DNA of 64,000 bases from Enterococcus canis NBRC 100695 (lineage in GTDB: Bacteria; Bacillota; Bacilli; Lactobacillales; Enterococcaceae), in contig NZ_BCQJ01000005.1 of the NCBI RefSeq assembly GCF_001544375.1, positions 124,001 through 188,000 of the forward strand, given 5' to 3'. Below, piece after piece: positions 27,839 through 38,594 of this stretch (position 1 is the first letter of the stretch; each line of letters starts with the position of its first letter). A program made the position numbers and the translations under genes. The notes under the pieces were generated by a model. It had not been told where the DNA came from. It made no database searches and worked only from the letters and a program-made list of their open reading frames with translations.

Positions 27839-28786
27839 ATGGCTGAAGAATTAATTCAAATCAAAGATCTGAAAGTCCATTATCCAATCCGTAGCGGCTT
27901 CTTCAACCGTGTAACTGACCACGTATACGCGGTGGATGGTGTTGATTTCATGATCGAAAAAGGGAAGACCTATGGACTAGTAGGAGAATCCGGTTCTGGT
28001 AAATCGACTACCGGTAAAGCAATCGTAGGTCTAGAAAAAGTTACTTCCGGCGAGATCATTTACAAAGGAACGGACGTAACAACTCGTCACAAACGTAAAT
28101 CGATTGAATACAACCGTGATGTACAAATGATTTTCCAAGATTCAATGTCCAGCTTAAACCCAAAAAAACGGGTTTTGGATATCATTGCTGAACCTATTCG
28201 TAACTTTGAACGCCTGAGTGATCAGGAAGAAAAGAAACGCGTTAAATATCTGTTAGATATCGTTGGGATGCCAGAAGATGCAATTTACAAGTATCCCCAT
28301 GAGTTCTCTGGTGGTCAGCGGCAACGTTTAGGGGTGGCCCGAGCGGTCGCAACAAACCCTAAATTGATCGTAGCCGATGAGCCAGTATCAGCCCTTGACT
28401 TGTCAGTTCAGGCGCAGGTGTTGAACTTCATGAAACGTATCCAGCAAGAATTCGGCTTGAGCTACTTGTTTATCTCCCATGACTTAGGGGTCGTTAAACA
28501 TATGTGTGACAACATTGCCATCATGTACAAAGGCCGTTTTGTTGAGATTGGTTCACGAGAAGATATTTATACGAATCCGCAACATATTTATACAAAACGT
28601 TTACTTTCGGCTATTCCGCGGATTGATGTACCAAATCGCGAAGCCCATAAAGAAAATCGTCGTCGTGTAGAAGAAGAATATATCACCCATCAAAAAGATT
28701 ATTATGATAACACGGGTCGTGTTTATGACCTGCACCCGATTTCTGATACACATCAAGTTGCATTGAAACCAGGGGGTGCTGAATAA
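27839..28786 (+). CDS. oppF: Oligopeptide ABC transporter ATPase OppF
   Basis: Second ATPase of the importer, 315 aa. Walker A GESGSGKSTTGKAI, Q-loop region MIFQDSMSSLNPKK, signature FSGGQRQRLGVARA and Walker B LIVADEPVSALD are all canonical. The C-terminal oligopeptide-type extension follows the HPQHIYTKRLLSAIP-like segment. It starts immediately after the oppD stop and overlaps oppB by one base (TAATG), indicating coupled translation. Confidence 0.95.
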   Translation: MAEELIQIKDLKVHYPIRSGFFNRVTDHVYAVDGVDFMIEKGKTYGLVGESGSGKSTTGKAIVGLEKVTSGEIIYKGTDVTTRHKRKSIEYNRDVQMIFQDSMSSLNPKKRVLDIIAEPIRNFERLSDQEEKKRVKYLLDIVGMPEDAIYKYPHEFSGGQRQRLGVARAVATNPKLIVADEPVSALDLSVQAQVLNFMKRIQQEFGLSYLFISHDLGVVKHMCDNIAIMYKGRFVEIGSREDIYTNPQHIYTKRLLSAIPRIDVPNREAHKENRRRVEEEYITHQKDYYDNTGRVYDLHPISDTHQVALKPGGAE

Positions 28787-29742
28787 TGTGGAAAACAATT
28801 TTACGTCGTTTGTTACTGATGATCCCGCAAGTCATTATTCTGAGTATCTTAATCTTTATGTTGGCAAAAATGATGCCAGGGGATCCATTTACAGGATTGA
28901 TCAATCCAAACCAAGACCCAGCCGTTATTGAAGCGTTGCGGGAAAAAGCTGGTTTGAACGATCCTTGGCCTCAACAATACTGGCGTTGGATTTCCAATGC
29001 GGTACAAGGGGACTTTGGACAAAGTTTTATCTTTAAACTACCTGTTTCTGATTTGATTGGCGACCGTGTTGGTAATACCATGTTACTTTCATTAGTAACG
29101 GTTATTTTGACTTACTTGATTGCGATCCCATTAGGTTTGATCGCTGGTCGTTACCAAAACTCTTGGTTCGATAAAGTGGTAGTCGTTTATAACTTCTTCA
29201 GTTTTGCAGTGCCATTGTTCATTTTTGCTTTGATCATGCTGTTTGTTTTTGGCTACCGTTTAGGTTGGTTCCCAACTACCGGGACCGGGACGATCGGGTT
29301 GACCGGTTTTGCTGCCTTTACTGACCGTATGTATCATATTATCTTACCAGCAATCACCCAGGCATTATTGGGGACGGCGGTAACGATCCAGTACCTACGT
29401 AGTGAAGTTATCGATTCAAAATCATTAGACTTTGTGCGGACGGCACGTTCTAAAGGGGTACCAACAGGAAAAGTCTTTACTCGACATATTTTCCGGAATG
29501 CCTCTTTACCAATTGCTTCGCAAATGGGCTATGAAATTACTTCCTTGATTGCCGGTTCGGTGGTTATTGAAAAAATCTTTGCTTATCCTGGTATTGGGAA
29601 ACTGTTTATTGATAGTATTGTTCAACGGGATTACTCCGTTATTACTTCCTTAGTCTTGATTCTTGGGTTAGCTACTTTGATAGGGACATTATTGTCTGAC
29701 ATTATCATGAGTATCGTTGATCCACGTATCCGGATCCAATAA
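28786..29742 (+). CDS. oppB: Oligopeptide ABC transporter permease OppB
   Basis: Integral membrane subunit, 318 aa, with about six membrane helices. The N-terminus (ILRRLLLMIPQVIILSILIFML) and the periplasmic-side MMPGDPF segment are characteristic of OppB/DppB. The coupling helix region for the ATPases is FVRTARSKGVPTGKVFTRHIFRN (EAA-like). It pairs with OppC encoded next. Confidence 0.95.
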   Translation: MWKTILRRLLLMIPQVIILSILIFMLAKMMPGDPFTGLINPNQDPAVIEALREKAGLNDPWPQQYWRWISNAVQGDFGQSFIFKLPVSDLIGDRVGNTMLLSLVTVILTYLIAIPLGLIAGRYQNSWFDKVVVVYNFFSFAVPLFIFALIMLFVFGYRLGWFPTTGTGTIGLTGFAAFTDRMYHIILPAITQALLGTAVTIQYLRSEVIDSKSLDFVRTARSKGVPTGKVFTRHIFRNASLPIASQMGYEITSLIAGSVVIEKIFAYPGIGKLFIDSIVQRDYSVITSLVLILGLATLIGTLLSDIIMSIVDPRIRIQ

Positions 29743-29765
29743 TCTAAAAGGGAGGGAACAAGAAA

Positions 29766-30683
29766 ATGGCAAAAGAAAAGAAAAATGTCGTTGGGCAAGA
29801 GAGTATCCCACCTATGGGACTCCGGGTCATCGCCCGCGAATTTCTGAAAGATAAAGTGGCGATTGTTTCATTAGTCATTTTAGTGGCGATTTTACTATTC
29901 GTCTTTATTGGTTCGATTTTTCTAGACCAATCAAAAGTAATGTATGTCAGTATTTTAGATAAATACGCAGCCCCAGGTTCTGTCTCAATGGAAGGAACAA
30001 AATTCCTTTTGGGGGCAGATGAGGGTGGCCGTGATATTTTTGGTCAGCTAGTGATTGGTGCCCGTAACTCGATTATGATCGGGTTCACTATCACAGTTGT
30101 TACCTCAATCATTGGGGTTGGCCTAGGGATTATCTCTGGTTACTATGGCGGTTTGATCGATAACATCTTGATGCGTATCGTCGATTTCGTTATGATCCTA
30201 CCAATCATGCTGATTATTATCGTATTTGTATCTGTTATTCCGCGCTACACTATCTGGTCCTTTATTTGGATTATGAGTGCCTTCTATTGGGTCGGAAAAG
30301 CGCGTTTATTCCGGAGTAAGACTTTGTCAGAAGGTCGCCGGGATTACGTTAGTGCTTCGAAAACGATGGGAACTAGTGATTTTAAAATCATGTTCCGCGA
30401 AATTATGCCTAACTTGAGTTCATTGATCATCACCAACTTGACCATGAACTTCGCAGCTAATATCGGGATCGAAACGACACTGACTTTCTTAGGTTTTGGT
30501 TTGCCGACAAATGTACCAAGTTTGGGAACATTAATCGGGTTTGCTGCCAGCGGAGACGTTCTGGTTAACAAACAATGGATCTGGTTACCTGCATCAATTC
30601 TAATTTTAGTATTGATGTTGAGTATAAATTATGTTGGTCAAGCATTTAAGCGTTCTGCCGATGCTCGTCAACGACTAGGATAA
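29766..30683 (+). CDS. oppC: Oligopeptide ABC transporter permease OppC
   Basis: Second membrane subunit, 305 aa, about six helices. An N-terminal cytoplasmic tail (to about residue 34) precedes the first helix; the family motif LGADEGGRDIFGQLVIGARNS is followed by the EAA-type coupling sequence YVSASKTMGTSDFKIMFREI. Its ribosome-binding site (GGGAGG) is in the 23-nt gap after oppB. Confidence 0.95.
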   Translation: MAKEKKNVVGQESIPPMGLRVIAREFLKDKVAIVSLVILVAILLFVFIGSIFLDQSKVMYVSILDKYAAPGSVSMEGTKFLLGADEGGRDIFGQLVIGARNSIMIGFTITVVTSIIGVGLGIISGYYGGLIDNILMRIVDFVMILPIMLIIIVFVSVIPRYTIWSFIWIMSAFYWVGKARLFRSKTLSEGRRDYVSASKTMGTSDFKIMFREIMPNLSSLIITNLTMNFAANIGIETTLTFLGFGLPTNVPSLGTLIGFAASGDVLVNKQWIWLPASILILVLMLSINYVGQAFKRSADARQRLG

Positions 30684-30698
30684 AGAGGAGGACAAAGG

Positions 30699-32486
30699 AT
30701 GAAGAAAAAGATTTTTGGATTTGTTGCATTAACAGTAGTTGCTGCAACTGGATTCGCTGCTTGTGGCGGCGGTGGTAACACGGATTCAACTGGCGGCGGC
30801 AACAGTGCCACTGAAACAGAGGATCTAAGCAAATTCCCATTGGAAATGCCAGCGGGAGAAGCAAAAGAAGGCGGAACATTAGATGTAGCTGTTGTAACAG
30901 ATACACAGTTCCAAGGCTTATTCATGTGGGAATACTATCAAGATAACTATGATGCCCAATACATGGAACCTTCTCATGAAGGCTTGTTCTTAGTGGATAA
31001 AGACTTCAAGATCGTTGATGGCGGGATTGCTAACTTAGAAATCGACCCAGATGCGAATACAGCAACCATCAAATTACGCGACAACGTAAAATGGTCTGAT
31101 GGTGAACCTTTGACAGCTGATGATGTGATTTTCTCTTATGAAATCATCGGTGACAAAGATTACACAGGTATCCGTTACGATAATACCTTCACGAACATTG
31201 TTGGTATGGAAGATTTCCACGATCAAAAAGCAGATACGATCTCTGGTATCACTAAAGAAGACGATCACACTGTGAAGATCCAATATAAAGAAGTAAACCC
31301 AGGTATGCAACAAGCTGGTGGTGGTGTTTGGAGTTATGCGGCACCTAAACATGTCTTGAAAGATATTCCTGTCAAAGATATGGAATCAAGTGATCCAGTT
31401 CGTAAGAGCCCAGTAACACTTGGACCATACAAAATGACTAACATTAAACCTGGTGAGTCTGTAGAATACACACCAAATGAATTCTACTATGGTGACAAAC
31501 CAAAATTAGATAAAGTAGTCTTCAAGTCAGTTCCTTCTGCTTCAATTGTAGAAGCATTGAACTCTAAACAATACGACATGGCAAAAGTAATGCCAACAGA
31601 TACGTACCCTAGCTACAAAGATCTAGCTGGTTACACAATCTTAGGTCGTGAAGAACAAGCTTACACTTATATTGGTTTCAAATTAGGTAAATGGAACGCG
31701 GATGAAGGTAAAGTTGAATACAATCCAAATTCTAAAATGGCCGACAAATCATTGCGTCAAGCAATGGGTTATGCGTTGAACAACGACTCTGTTGGGGAAA
31801 AATTCTACAATGGTCTACGGACTGGCGGAACTACATTGATCCCACCAGTATTCGGTACATTGCATGATAAAGAGATCAAAGGCTACACTGAAGATCTTGA
31901 TAAAGCCAACAAATTGTTAGATGACGCTGGCTACAAAGATACAAATGGCGACGGCATCCGTGAAGACAAAGATGGCAAAGAATTAGTAATCAAATTTGCT
32001 TCTATGTCAGGTGGCGAAACTGCACAACCATTAGCAGATTACTATGTACAACAATGGGAAAAAGTTGGTTTGAAAGTAGAATACGCAACTGGTCGTTTGA
32101 TTGACTTCCAAGCGTTCTATGACAAACTGAAAAATGATGATCCAGAAATCGATGTCTTCCAAGGCGCTTGGGGTACTGGTTCTGATCCATCACCTACCGG
32201 CTTGTACGGACCAAACTCTGCTTTCAACTACACTCGCTTCGAGTCTGAAGAAAACACGAAATTGTTGGCAGCTATCGATTCAAAAGATTCATTTGACGAT
32301 GCAAAACGTAAAGAAGCTTTCGATGCATGGCAAGAATATGCCTTTGAAGAAGCTTACGTAATCCCAACTCTTTACCGTAACGAATTGTTACCAATGAACA
32401 ACCGTGTAACTGGCTTTACTTGGGCTTATGACACTACTGTTAACCCTTGGGCTACAATCGGCGTAACGAGCGACGACCGTCAATAA
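30699..32486 (+). CDS. oppA: Oligopeptide-binding lipoprotein OppA
   Basis: Extracellular substrate-binding lipoprotein (595 aa, SBP family 5). The signal peptide ends in GFAAC with the lipidated Cys22, followed by a Gly/Thr/Ser-rich linker and the mature domain; LRDNVKWSDGEPLTADDVIFSYE is the SBP_bac_5 signature. The codon choice in this gene is more strongly optimised than in most neighbours (many AAA, GAA, ACA, CCA), in keeping with a highly expressed surface protein. It closes the operon before a terminator. Substrate range cannot be read from sequence; oligopeptides, possibly signalling peptides, are likely. Confidence 0.95.
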   Translation: MKKKIFGFVALTVVAATGFAACGGGGNTDSTGGGNSATETEDLSKFPLEMPAGEAKEGGTLDVAVVTDTQFQGLFMWEYYQDNYDAQYMEPSHEGLFLVDKDFKIVDGGIANLEIDPDANTATIKLRDNVKWSDGEPLTADDVIFSYEIIGDKDYTGIRYDNTFTNIVGMEDFHDQKADTISGITKEDDHTVKIQYKEVNPGMQQAGGGVWSYAAPKHVLKDIPVKDMESSDPVRKSPVTLGPYKMTNIKPGESVEYTPNEFYYGDKPKLDKVVFKSVPSASIVEALNSKQYDMAKVMPTDTYPSYKDLAGYTILGREEQAYTYIGFKLGKWNADEGKVEYNPNSKMADKSLRQAMGYALNNDSVGEKFYNGLRTGGTTLIPPVFGTLHDKEIKGYTEDLDKANKLLDDAGYKDTNGDGIREDKDGKELVIKFASMSGGETAQPLADYYVQQWEKVGLKVEYATGRLIDFQAFYDKLKNDDPEIDVFQGAWGTGSDPSPTGLYGPNSAFNYTRFESEENTKLLAAIDSKDSFDDAKRKEAFDAWQEYAFEEAYVIPTLYRNELLPMNNRVTGFTWAYDTTVNPWATIGVTSDDRQ

Positions 32487-32496
32487 TACGATACAG

Positions 32497-32532
32497 AAAA
32501 GATCAGGTCTTAGGGCCTGATCTTTTTATCAT
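32497..32532 (+). terminator. Intrinsic terminator of the opp operon
   Basis: AAAAGATCAGG (32497-32507) pairs with CCTGATCTTTT (32516-32526) around a short loop, followed by T residues. Confidence 0.85.
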
Positions 32533-32579
32533 AAAAGAAACCATTCCCCCTGATAAGTCAGTGAGGAATGGTTTCTTTT
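32533..32579. terminator. Bidirectional terminator, chiefly for the minus-strand AMP-ligase gene
   Basis: A 15-bp stem AAAAGAAACCATTCC (32533-32547) with GGAATGGTTTCTTTT (32565-32579). On the minus strand the right arm ends in TTTCTTTT, just behind the stop codon of the AMP-binding enzyme gene. Confidence 0.8.
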
Positions 32580-32581
32580 GC

Positions 32582-34117
32582 TTATTGCGCTTTTAATTCT
32601 TTTTCTAACTGTAATCGTTGTACTTTCATCGTGGCTGTGCGAGGGATATCTTCAAAGGCCATTAAAATTGGTTCGTTTAGATGGGGCAGATCAGCCACTA
32701 ATTCCCACCAAGCATCCCAGTCCATTTCGTGTTGTTGGGCCACCGCTAAAATCGGTTGCGGACTGTTTTCTTTCCCACGAACGATTACGACTTCTTCTAA
32801 GAAAGGCAGACGATCCAGTAAAAAGTCTTCTAAGGCTAGGTTGCTGTCGATGTTTTCAATCAGATCCACTTGGCGGTCTTTCAGATACAAATGACCGTTT
32901 TCAGCAATCAGCCCATAGTCGCCGCTGTCCCACCAATCACCGTAGACATTTTCAGCAAAGCGCGCATCTTCTTGGTAATAAGTTAAGGCACGACCTTTTG
33001 AATACAGTTGGATATGACCATTGGTATTGACAGGAAGTTCATTGCCCTCAGCATCTGTTATCCGGGCTTTCGTTAGATCCGCCAAGCCAACACCCATGTC
33101 GCGGGCATCAGAGGTTGCCAGAGAAGCTAAAGTATGAGCTTTTAAAATCATCGGGCCACATTCACTTTGACCGTACACTTGTAAAAAGATTGGGTCAGGC
33201 TGTTGTGTTGCTTCTAAAAAGGCCGCCATTGTTTGGTTATTGATGGCATCAAAAGTAGAATGATAATACCGTAGGCTGGCAAAAACTTCAGGATTACTTT
33301 TCGCCAAAGCAGCCCACTGTACGAAATTATTAGGATGGGTTTCTAGCGCGATCGGTTGATACTGGGTCAACATCCGACTTAAATGTGCGGGACGGTGACC
33401 TGCTAACGGCATCATAGGAAAGCCCATAGCCATTAGGGAAGAAACACCAATGTTAAAGCGGGAGTGAACTGGTGAGATATGAAAAGCCACCAATTTTTGC
33501 TCTGCAATTTTTGTGAAGATTGTTTTTTGCCATTTGGTGCGCCAGCCCATAGAACGTGCTGAATGGCAAATTAATTTTGGAATACCGGTAGTACCAGAAG
33601 TATGCGTCACATAAGAAATTTCATCTAGTGGTAGCTCTGTTTGGGCTACTGGTGTATCCGGCAGCAGTAACAGATCACGAATGGCAATGCGGTGATCCAA
33701 CGGGTGATGGCTTAATTGCGCAACTTTTTCTTCGGTTTGTTCATCAAAAACGATGAAAGGCTGACCTAAACGCGTCACGAAAACATCAATGGTGCTGGCT
33801 GGTAAATGATAGGAAACCATCACTGGTTTGGCAGCTAAGTAAGATGCCGCAACTGCTAATAAATAAGTATCAAATTTAGGACTTTTATAAAGGATCACGA
33901 AATCACCAGCTTTGACACCGGCAGCTGCTAATTGAGCAGCCCGTTTCAAGACTTCCTCATGGCTGGCTTGGTAGGTCGTTTCATAGCCTAAGGCGGGGAA
34001 AGCCGGCAAGAGCTCATCTAAAATAATGGACACTTCAGGCGTTGCCAAAGCAGCGTCACGGTAGTTGTTGTAGAGATTTAGTGGTTGATAAGTCAAATCA
34101 GTCGTCAAATAAAACAC
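32582..34117 (-). CDS. Orphan adenylate-forming (AMP-binding) enzyme
   Basis: A 511-aa member of the acyl-CoA synthetase/NRPS adenylation superfamily. Core motifs are present: THTSGTTGIPK (phosphate-binding A3), YGQSECGPM (A5), WWDSGDYG (A7, the Asp that binds ribose), the hinge region DRQVDLIENIDSNLALEDF (A8) and PRTATMKVQR with the likely catalytic Lys (A10). It should activate a carboxylate with ATP; the acceptor (CoA or carrier protein) is unknown. It stands alone, with no carrier protein, thioesterase or PKS/NRPS gene nearby, and has a palindrome over its promoter. A specialised acyl-CoA ligase is the simplest reading. Confidence 0.85.
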   Translation of the reverse strand: MFYLTTDLTYQPLNLYNNYRDAALATPEVSIILDELLPAFPALGYETTYQASHEEVLKRAAQLAAAGVKAGDFVILYKSPKFDTYLLAVAASYLAAKPVMVSYHLPASTIDVFVTRLGQPFIVFDEQTEEKVAQLSHHPLDHRIAIRDLLLLPDTPVAQTELPLDEISYVTHTSGTTGIPKLICHSARSMGWRTKWQKTIFTKIAEQKLVAFHISPVHSRFNIGVSSLMAMGFPMMPLAGHRPAHLSRMLTQYQPIALETHPNNFVQWAALAKSNPEVFASLRYYHSTFDAINNQTMAAFLEATQQPDPIFLQVYGQSECGPMILKAHTLASLATSDARDMGVGLADLTKARITDAEGNELPVNTNGHIQLYSKGRALTYYQEDARFAENVYGDWWDSGDYGLIAENGHLYLKDRQVDLIENIDSNLALEDFLLDRLPFLEEVVIVRGKENSPQPILAVAQQHEMDWDAWWELVADLPHLNEPILMAFEDIPRTATMKVQRLQLEKELKAQ

Positions 34118-34136
34118 TTCCTTAAGTTAAAGTTTG

Positions 34137-34173
34137 TGTAATACATTACAAATGCGCATTTATCATAACACAA
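34137..34173 (-). promoter_or_regulatory. Promoter with palindromic operator of the AMP-ligase gene
   Basis: On the minus strand TTGTGT (34173-34168), a 17-bp spacer and TGTAAT (34150-34145). The -10 lies inside the palindrome TGTAAT-GT-ATTACA (34137-34150), a dyad with 6-base arms. The position over the -10 is that expected of a repressor site of the TetR, MarR or GntR type; no such regulator is encoded beside it. Confidence 0.5.
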
Positions 34174-34236
34174 GAAGCAGTCAGCTACTATGAATTTTTG
34201 AGAAAAGCTGGCGAAAAGTCGATTGGGTGAAAAGCA

Positions 34237-34265
34237 TTTAAAAAAAAGTCAAAAGCAAGTATAAT
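34237..34265 (+). promoter_or_regulatory. Promoter of the rnc-smc operon
   Basis: A perfect TATAAT (34260-34265) with TTTAAA (34237-34242) at 17-bp spacing, about 37 bp before the rnc start. Confidence 0.5.
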
Positions 34266-34301
34266 GAGGAGTAATCAATAAACAAAAAAGGAATGTGAAA
34301 G

Positions 34302-34988
34302 ATGGACCATCAATTAACCCGTGAACTAAATGAACGTTTCGGGATCCTCTTCCATGATGGGGATCTATTGGAACAAGCTTTCACCCATTCATCCTATGTG
34401 AATGAGCATCGCCAACTGAAATTAGCGGACAATGAACGGTTGGAATTTTTAGGAGATGCAATTTTAGAATTGCTGGTATCCGACTATTTGTACCGCGAAT
34501 TTCCACAATTACCAGAAGGAAAACTAACAAAAATGCGTGCGGCAATTGTACGGGAAGACAGCCTTTCCAAGTTTGCCAAAGAATGCCATTTTGACCAATA
34601 TGTCAAATTAGGTAAAGGGGAAGAAAACTCTGGTGGTCGCGAACGACCAGCCTTGTTATGTGACCTTTTTGAAGCTTTCTTAGGCTCGCTATATTTAGAT
34701 CAAGGTTTAGCTGCGGCTAAAGCCTTTATTGAAACAGTGGTTTTCCCTAAAATCGCAGCAGGTGCTTTTTCACATGAGATGGATCACAAGACCCGTTTGC
34801 AGGAACTATTGCAACGGCGTGGGGATGTCCAAATCGAATACCGCTTAGTCAAAGAAGAAGGCCCGGCCCATGACCGTATTTTTTGGACGGAAGTCTATGC
34901 TGACGGTGAACGAATTGGCGAAGGGCAAGGACGCTCAAAGAAATTGGCCGAACAAAGTGCCGCAGAAGCAGCTTTGGCAAAACTCTAA
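34302..34988 (+). CDS. rnc: Ribonuclease III
   Basis: Double-strand-specific endoribonuclease for rRNA and mRNA processing. The RNase III signature [19 protein letters not shown] is at about residues 42-60; the second acidic site is in [15 protein letters not shown] (Asp and Glu, metal ligands). The C-terminal dsRNA-binding domain (about 155-228) ends in [18 protein letters not shown]. 228 aa is normal. It is followed by smc, the usual rnc-smc-ftsY arrangement in Firmicutes. Confidence 0.97.
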   Translation: MDHQLTRELNERFGILFHDGDLLEQAFTHSSYVNEHRQLKLADNERLEFLGDAILELLVSDYLYREFPQLPEGKLTKMRAAIVREDSLSKFAKECHFDQYVKLGKGEENSGGRERPALLCDLFEAFLGSLYLDQGLAAAKAFIETVVFPKIAAGAFSHEMDHKTRLQELLQRRGDVQIEYRLVKEEGPAHDRIFWTEVYADGERIGEGQGRSKKLAEQSAAEAALAKL

Positions 34989-35012
34989 GCTGTTGGAAGG
35001 AGAAACAATTAG

Positions 35013-38000
35013 GTGTATTTAAAACGGATCGAATTAGCAGGGTTTAAATCCTTTGCTGATCGAACAACGATTCAATTTGAAAATGGCGTCACCGCCATCG
35101 TGGGGCCCAATGGTAGCGGCAAAAGTAATATCACGGAGGCGCTGCGGTGGGTCTTGGGGGAGCAGAGCGCTAAAAATTTACGGGGCGGTAAAATGCCCGA
35201 TATTATTTTCGCCGGTTCTGAAACCAGAAAACCGTTGAATATTGCCGAAGTGACGATTGTGCTGGATAATAGCGATCACTATTTAGGTCTTGATTTTAGT
35301 GAGATCAGTGTCACGCGACGCTACCGCCGTACCGGCGAAAGTGATTTTTTCATTAATAAGCAGGCTTGTCGTCTAAAAGATATTCAAGACTTATTTATGG
35401 ATTCTGGTTTGGGGAAAGAATCATTCTCCATCATTTCCCAAGGGAAAGTGGAGGCCATCTTCAATAGTAAACCAGAAGAACGGCGCGGTATTTTTGAAGA
35501 AGCCGCAGGCGTTTTGAAATATAAAGTCCGTAAACGCAAAGCTGAGCAAAAGCTTTTTGAAACAGAAGACAACTTGAACCGGGTCCAAGATATTATTTAT
35601 GAATTGGAAGATCAACTGGCACCTTTAGCGGAGCAAAGTCGCATTGCCGCACGCTTTTTAGCCTTAAAAGAAGAATTGACGACGGTGGATGTCGGTTTAA
35701 CAGTCCATGAGATTAAGGCCAATCAAGCGACTTGGGAACGAGTAGCAGCTGAATTAGCTGATTTAGCGAAAGAATTGGCGGAAATTGCGGAGACTATCGA
35801 AGCCCGTGAGTCTTCTTTATTGGATCTGCGGCAAAAGCGGCAAGAATTGAACCAGTCAATGGATCAGATTCAGCAGCAATTGTTGCAACTGACGGAAGCC
35901 TATAAGCAGGCAGAAGGGCAACAGGAGCTGCTGTCTGAGCGTTCAAAGCACTCTGCTTTAACCGCCACCGAATATCAGCAAAATTTGGCTGAATTGATGG
36001 CGGCAGCAGAACAGCTAAAGACCGAAATGGCAGAGTTGAAAACCACCAGTGAAGCGCAACAAAACCGTTGGCGCAGCCTAACCGCAACGTTGCAGGAATT
36101 AGAAGAGCAAGTGGCGTTTTATAGTCGTTCTTCTAAAGAGCTTCTAGAGGAACTGCGAAGTGAATACGTAGAAGTCATGCAGCAGCAAGCCAATACATCT
36201 AACGATTTGAAGCACTTGGAAAAACAGTATCAGCAGGAAACGGTAAAGAATAAGCAAACATTGCAAAATCAAGCAGCCATGGAAACACAATTACAAGAAG
36301 CAAAAGAGGCTGCCAAGCAAAGCGCGACGACCGTAGCCCAGCAAGCTGAGCTGTTAGCCCAGCAACGAGCTGCTTATAGTGAGAAACAGCAGCAGCTAAA
36401 ACAGCAGCAACTGCGTTTTGATCAAGAACAAAAGCAAATGTTCCAATTGATGAATCGTCTGCAACAAACAAAAGCGCGCCAAACTAGCCTACAAGAAATC
36501 CAAGAAAATTATACCGGCTTTTACCAAGGTGTACGCTACGTTTTACAACACAAACAGAAATTGACGGGTGTCGTAGGTGCCGTGGCTGAACTGATGGAAG
36601 TGCCAACAGAATTGAATTTGGCGATTGAAACGGCCTTAGGCGGGGCTGCCCAACATATCGTGATGACGGATGAACAAGCGGCCCGTCAAGCGATTACCTT
36701 TTTGAAAGAACAACGGGGTGGTCGGGCGACTTTCTTGCCTTTAACCACTATTAAACCGCGGCAACTGAGCCCGCGCCTGCGTCAGCAAGTCCAACAAGAA
36801 GGTTTTGTGGGAGTTGCCAGTGAATTAGTCCAGTTTAGTGAAGAATTGACCACAATCGTTGAAAACCTGTTGGGAACAACGGTTATTGCCACTGATTTAG
36901 CAGCAGCCAATCGCATTGCTCGGGCTAGCCAATACCAATGCCGCGTGGTTTCATTAGAGGGAGATGTCATGAACCCAGGTGGTTCCATGACCGGTGGTGC
37001 TAATAAACGGCAAGGACAGGGCTTATTCAGTCATCAACAAGAATTGACCCGTTTGACGGCTGAAAAAGAGCAGCTGGAAGCCCAACTAACTACCCAGGAG
37101 CAACAAGTTCAGCAGTTGGAAAAAGCGGTCAAAACGGCGTTGCATGAGCTAGAGAACGATCGTGCTGCTGGCGAAGAAGCCCGTTTACAAGAACAAAAAA
37201 TGACGGCTGCTTTAGAAACAGCACAGGCAGAGGTCACTCGATTAGAAAAAGAACTCCGCTTGTTCCAGTATGAAACCAAAGAGCTACAACGCTTTTTGAC
37301 CGAATATGAGACCCAAAAAGCGGAATTGACTGCAACCAAAGCGGCGCTGGAAACGAAGCGTCAGCAGTTAGATGAGCAAATGGCCGAGCTGGACCAAGCT
37401 TCAACCGAACGAGAAGCCAAACGCAGCCGTCTGCAACAAGAGTTGGCACAGCGGCAAGCCGAGTTGGCAGCTTTGAAGGAACAGCAAAGCTTTACGGAAA
37501 GTCAATTACAAGAACGAGAAAATCGCTTGGCTGAAAATCGTTTGAACCAAGAGCGTCTTTCTAACCAATTGGCGGCTCTTTCGTCAACCGATGTTGACCA
37601 ACAGCTGTCAAAAGAAGGCTTGGCGCAGCAGCTGGTGCAGCTAGCAGAGAAACTTTCCGCTATGCAAGCGACTTTAGCGGCGAAAAAAGCCGACCGTGAG
37701 GCGACCCAAGCAGCCGTCGATCAATTGGATCAACAAGTGAGTGCCGACCATCGCCGCCAGCAAGAGCGATTACAAGTGAAAGGTCAGTTGGAGGTCCAAA
37801 AAAATCGCGCCGAGTTGAATTTAGACCGGCTCCTAGTCCATTTACAGGAAGAATATAGCTTGAGCTTCGAAGCTGCGGAAAAGGCAGAGTTGACGATAGC
37901 AGAAGCCGACGCCCGAGCTGCAGTTAAACGTTTGAAACAAAGTATCAGTCAATTAGGACCTGTCAACTTGAATGCCATTGAGCAGCATCAACAAGTAGAA

Positions 38001-38594
38001 GAGCGTCATGAATTTCTGACCTCCCAGCGCGACGACCTGCTGCAGGCCAAAGATCAACTGTTCGCCACAATGGCGGAAATGGATGAAGAAGTCAAACAGC
38101 GTTTTGCCGAAGTTTTCGAGGCAATTCGTGGCCAGTTTAAGCAAGTCTTCCCTAATATGTTTGGTGGTGGCCGTGCCGAGTTGCGTTTGACAGATCCCAA
38201 TGATTTACTGAATACGGGGATTGAAATTGAAGCGCAGCCGCCAGGCAAAAAATTGCAAAGTTTGAGCCTTTTATCCGGTGGAGAGCGGGCCTTGACCGCC
38301 ATTGCTTTACTATTCTCTATCATTCGCGTGCGACCAGTACCTTTCTGCGTGTTAGACGAGGTAGAAGCGGCCTTGGATGAGGCTAATGTCAGCCGTTTTG
38401 GTCGTTATCTAAATAGCTTTGAAAAAGATACGCAATTTATCGTAGTAACTCACCGTAAGGGAACCATGGAAGCCGCCGATATATTGTACGGTGTGACCAT
38501 GCAAGAATCCGGCGTTTCTAAGATTGTTTCTGTTCGTTTAGAAGAAGTGAAAGAAGGCGGGCGAATCGAGGCCCCACAAGGAGAAGCTTTATGA
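35013..38594 (+). CDS. smc: Chromosome segregation protein SMC
   Basis: ATPase of the condensin-like SMC-ScpAB complex, 1193 aa. GTG start behind a GGAAGGAG site. Domains in order: N-terminal ATPase half with Walker [10 protein letters not shown] (about 32-40); coiled coil, very rich in Gln, Glu, Ala and Leu; hinge at about 500-660 with VVGAVAEL and [14 protein letters not shown]; returning coiled coil; C-terminal half with signature [11 protein letters not shown] and Walker [14 protein letters not shown]. The gene ends in a 4-nt overlap with the next gene. ScpA and ScpB are not in the window. Confidence 0.98.
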   Translation: MYLKRIELAGFKSFADRTTIQFENGVTAIVGPNGSGKSNITEALRWVLGEQSAKNLRGGKMPDIIFAGSETRKPLNIAEVTIVLDNSDHYLGLDFSEISVTRRYRRTGESDFFINKQACRLKDIQDLFMDSGLGKESFSIISQGKVEAIFNSKPEERRGIFEEAAGVLKYKVRKRKAEQKLFETEDNLNRVQDIIYELEDQLAPLAEQSRIAARFLALKEELTTVDVGLTVHEIKANQATWERVAAELADLAKELAEIAETIEARESSLLDLRQKRQELNQSMDQIQQQLLQLTEAYKQAEGQQELLSERSKHSALTATEYQQNLAELMAAAEQLKTEMAELKTTSEAQQNRWRSLTATLQELEEQVAFYSRSSKELLEELRSEYVEVMQQQANTSNDLKHLEKQYQQETVKNKQTLQNQAAMETQLQEAKEAAKQSATTVAQQAELLAQQRAAYSEKQQQLKQQQLRFDQEQKQMFQLMNRLQQTKARQTSLQEIQENYTGFYQGVRYVLQHKQKLTGVVGAVAELMEVPTELNLAIETALGGAAQHIVMTDEQAARQAITFLKEQRGGRATFLPLTTIKPRQLSPRLRQQVQQEGFVGVASELVQFSEELTTIVENLLGTTVIATDLAAANRIARASQYQCRVVSLEGDVMNPGGSMTGGANKRQGQGLFSHQQELTRLTAEKEQLEAQLTTQEQQVQQLEKAVKTALHELENDRAAGEEARLQEQKMTAALETAQAEVTRLEKELRLFQYETKELQRFLTEYETQKAELTATKAALETKRQQLDEQMAELDQASTEREAKRSRLQQELAQRQAELAALKEQQSFTESQLQERENRLAENRLNQERLSNQLAALSSTDVDQQLSKEGLAQQLVQLAEKLSAMQATLAAKKADREATQAAVDQLDQQVSADHRRQQERLQVKGQLEVQKNRAELNLDRLLVHLQEEYSLSFEAAEKAELTIAEADARAAVKRLKQSISQLGPVNLNAIEQHQQVEERHEFLTSQRDDLLQAKDQLFATMAEMDEEVKQRFAEVFEAIRGQFKQVFPNMFGGGRAELRLTDPNDLLNTGIEIEAQPPGKKLQSLSLLSGGERALTAIALLFSIIRVRPVPFCVLDEVEAALDEANVSRFGRYLNSFEKDTQFIVVTHRKGTMEAADILYGVTMQESGVSKIVSVRLEEVKEGGRIEAPQGEAL

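Noticed and set aside
32568-33030. Plus-strand open frames over the AMP-ligase gene
   Set aside because: They are antisense to a gene with clear motifs, and start inside a terminator hairpin without a ribosome-binding site.
32582-34117. AMP-binding gene as part of a D-alanylation or NRPS cluster
   Set aside because: No carrier protein, DltB/DltD-like or condensation-domain gene is adjacent, and the motifs are not specific for D-alanine.
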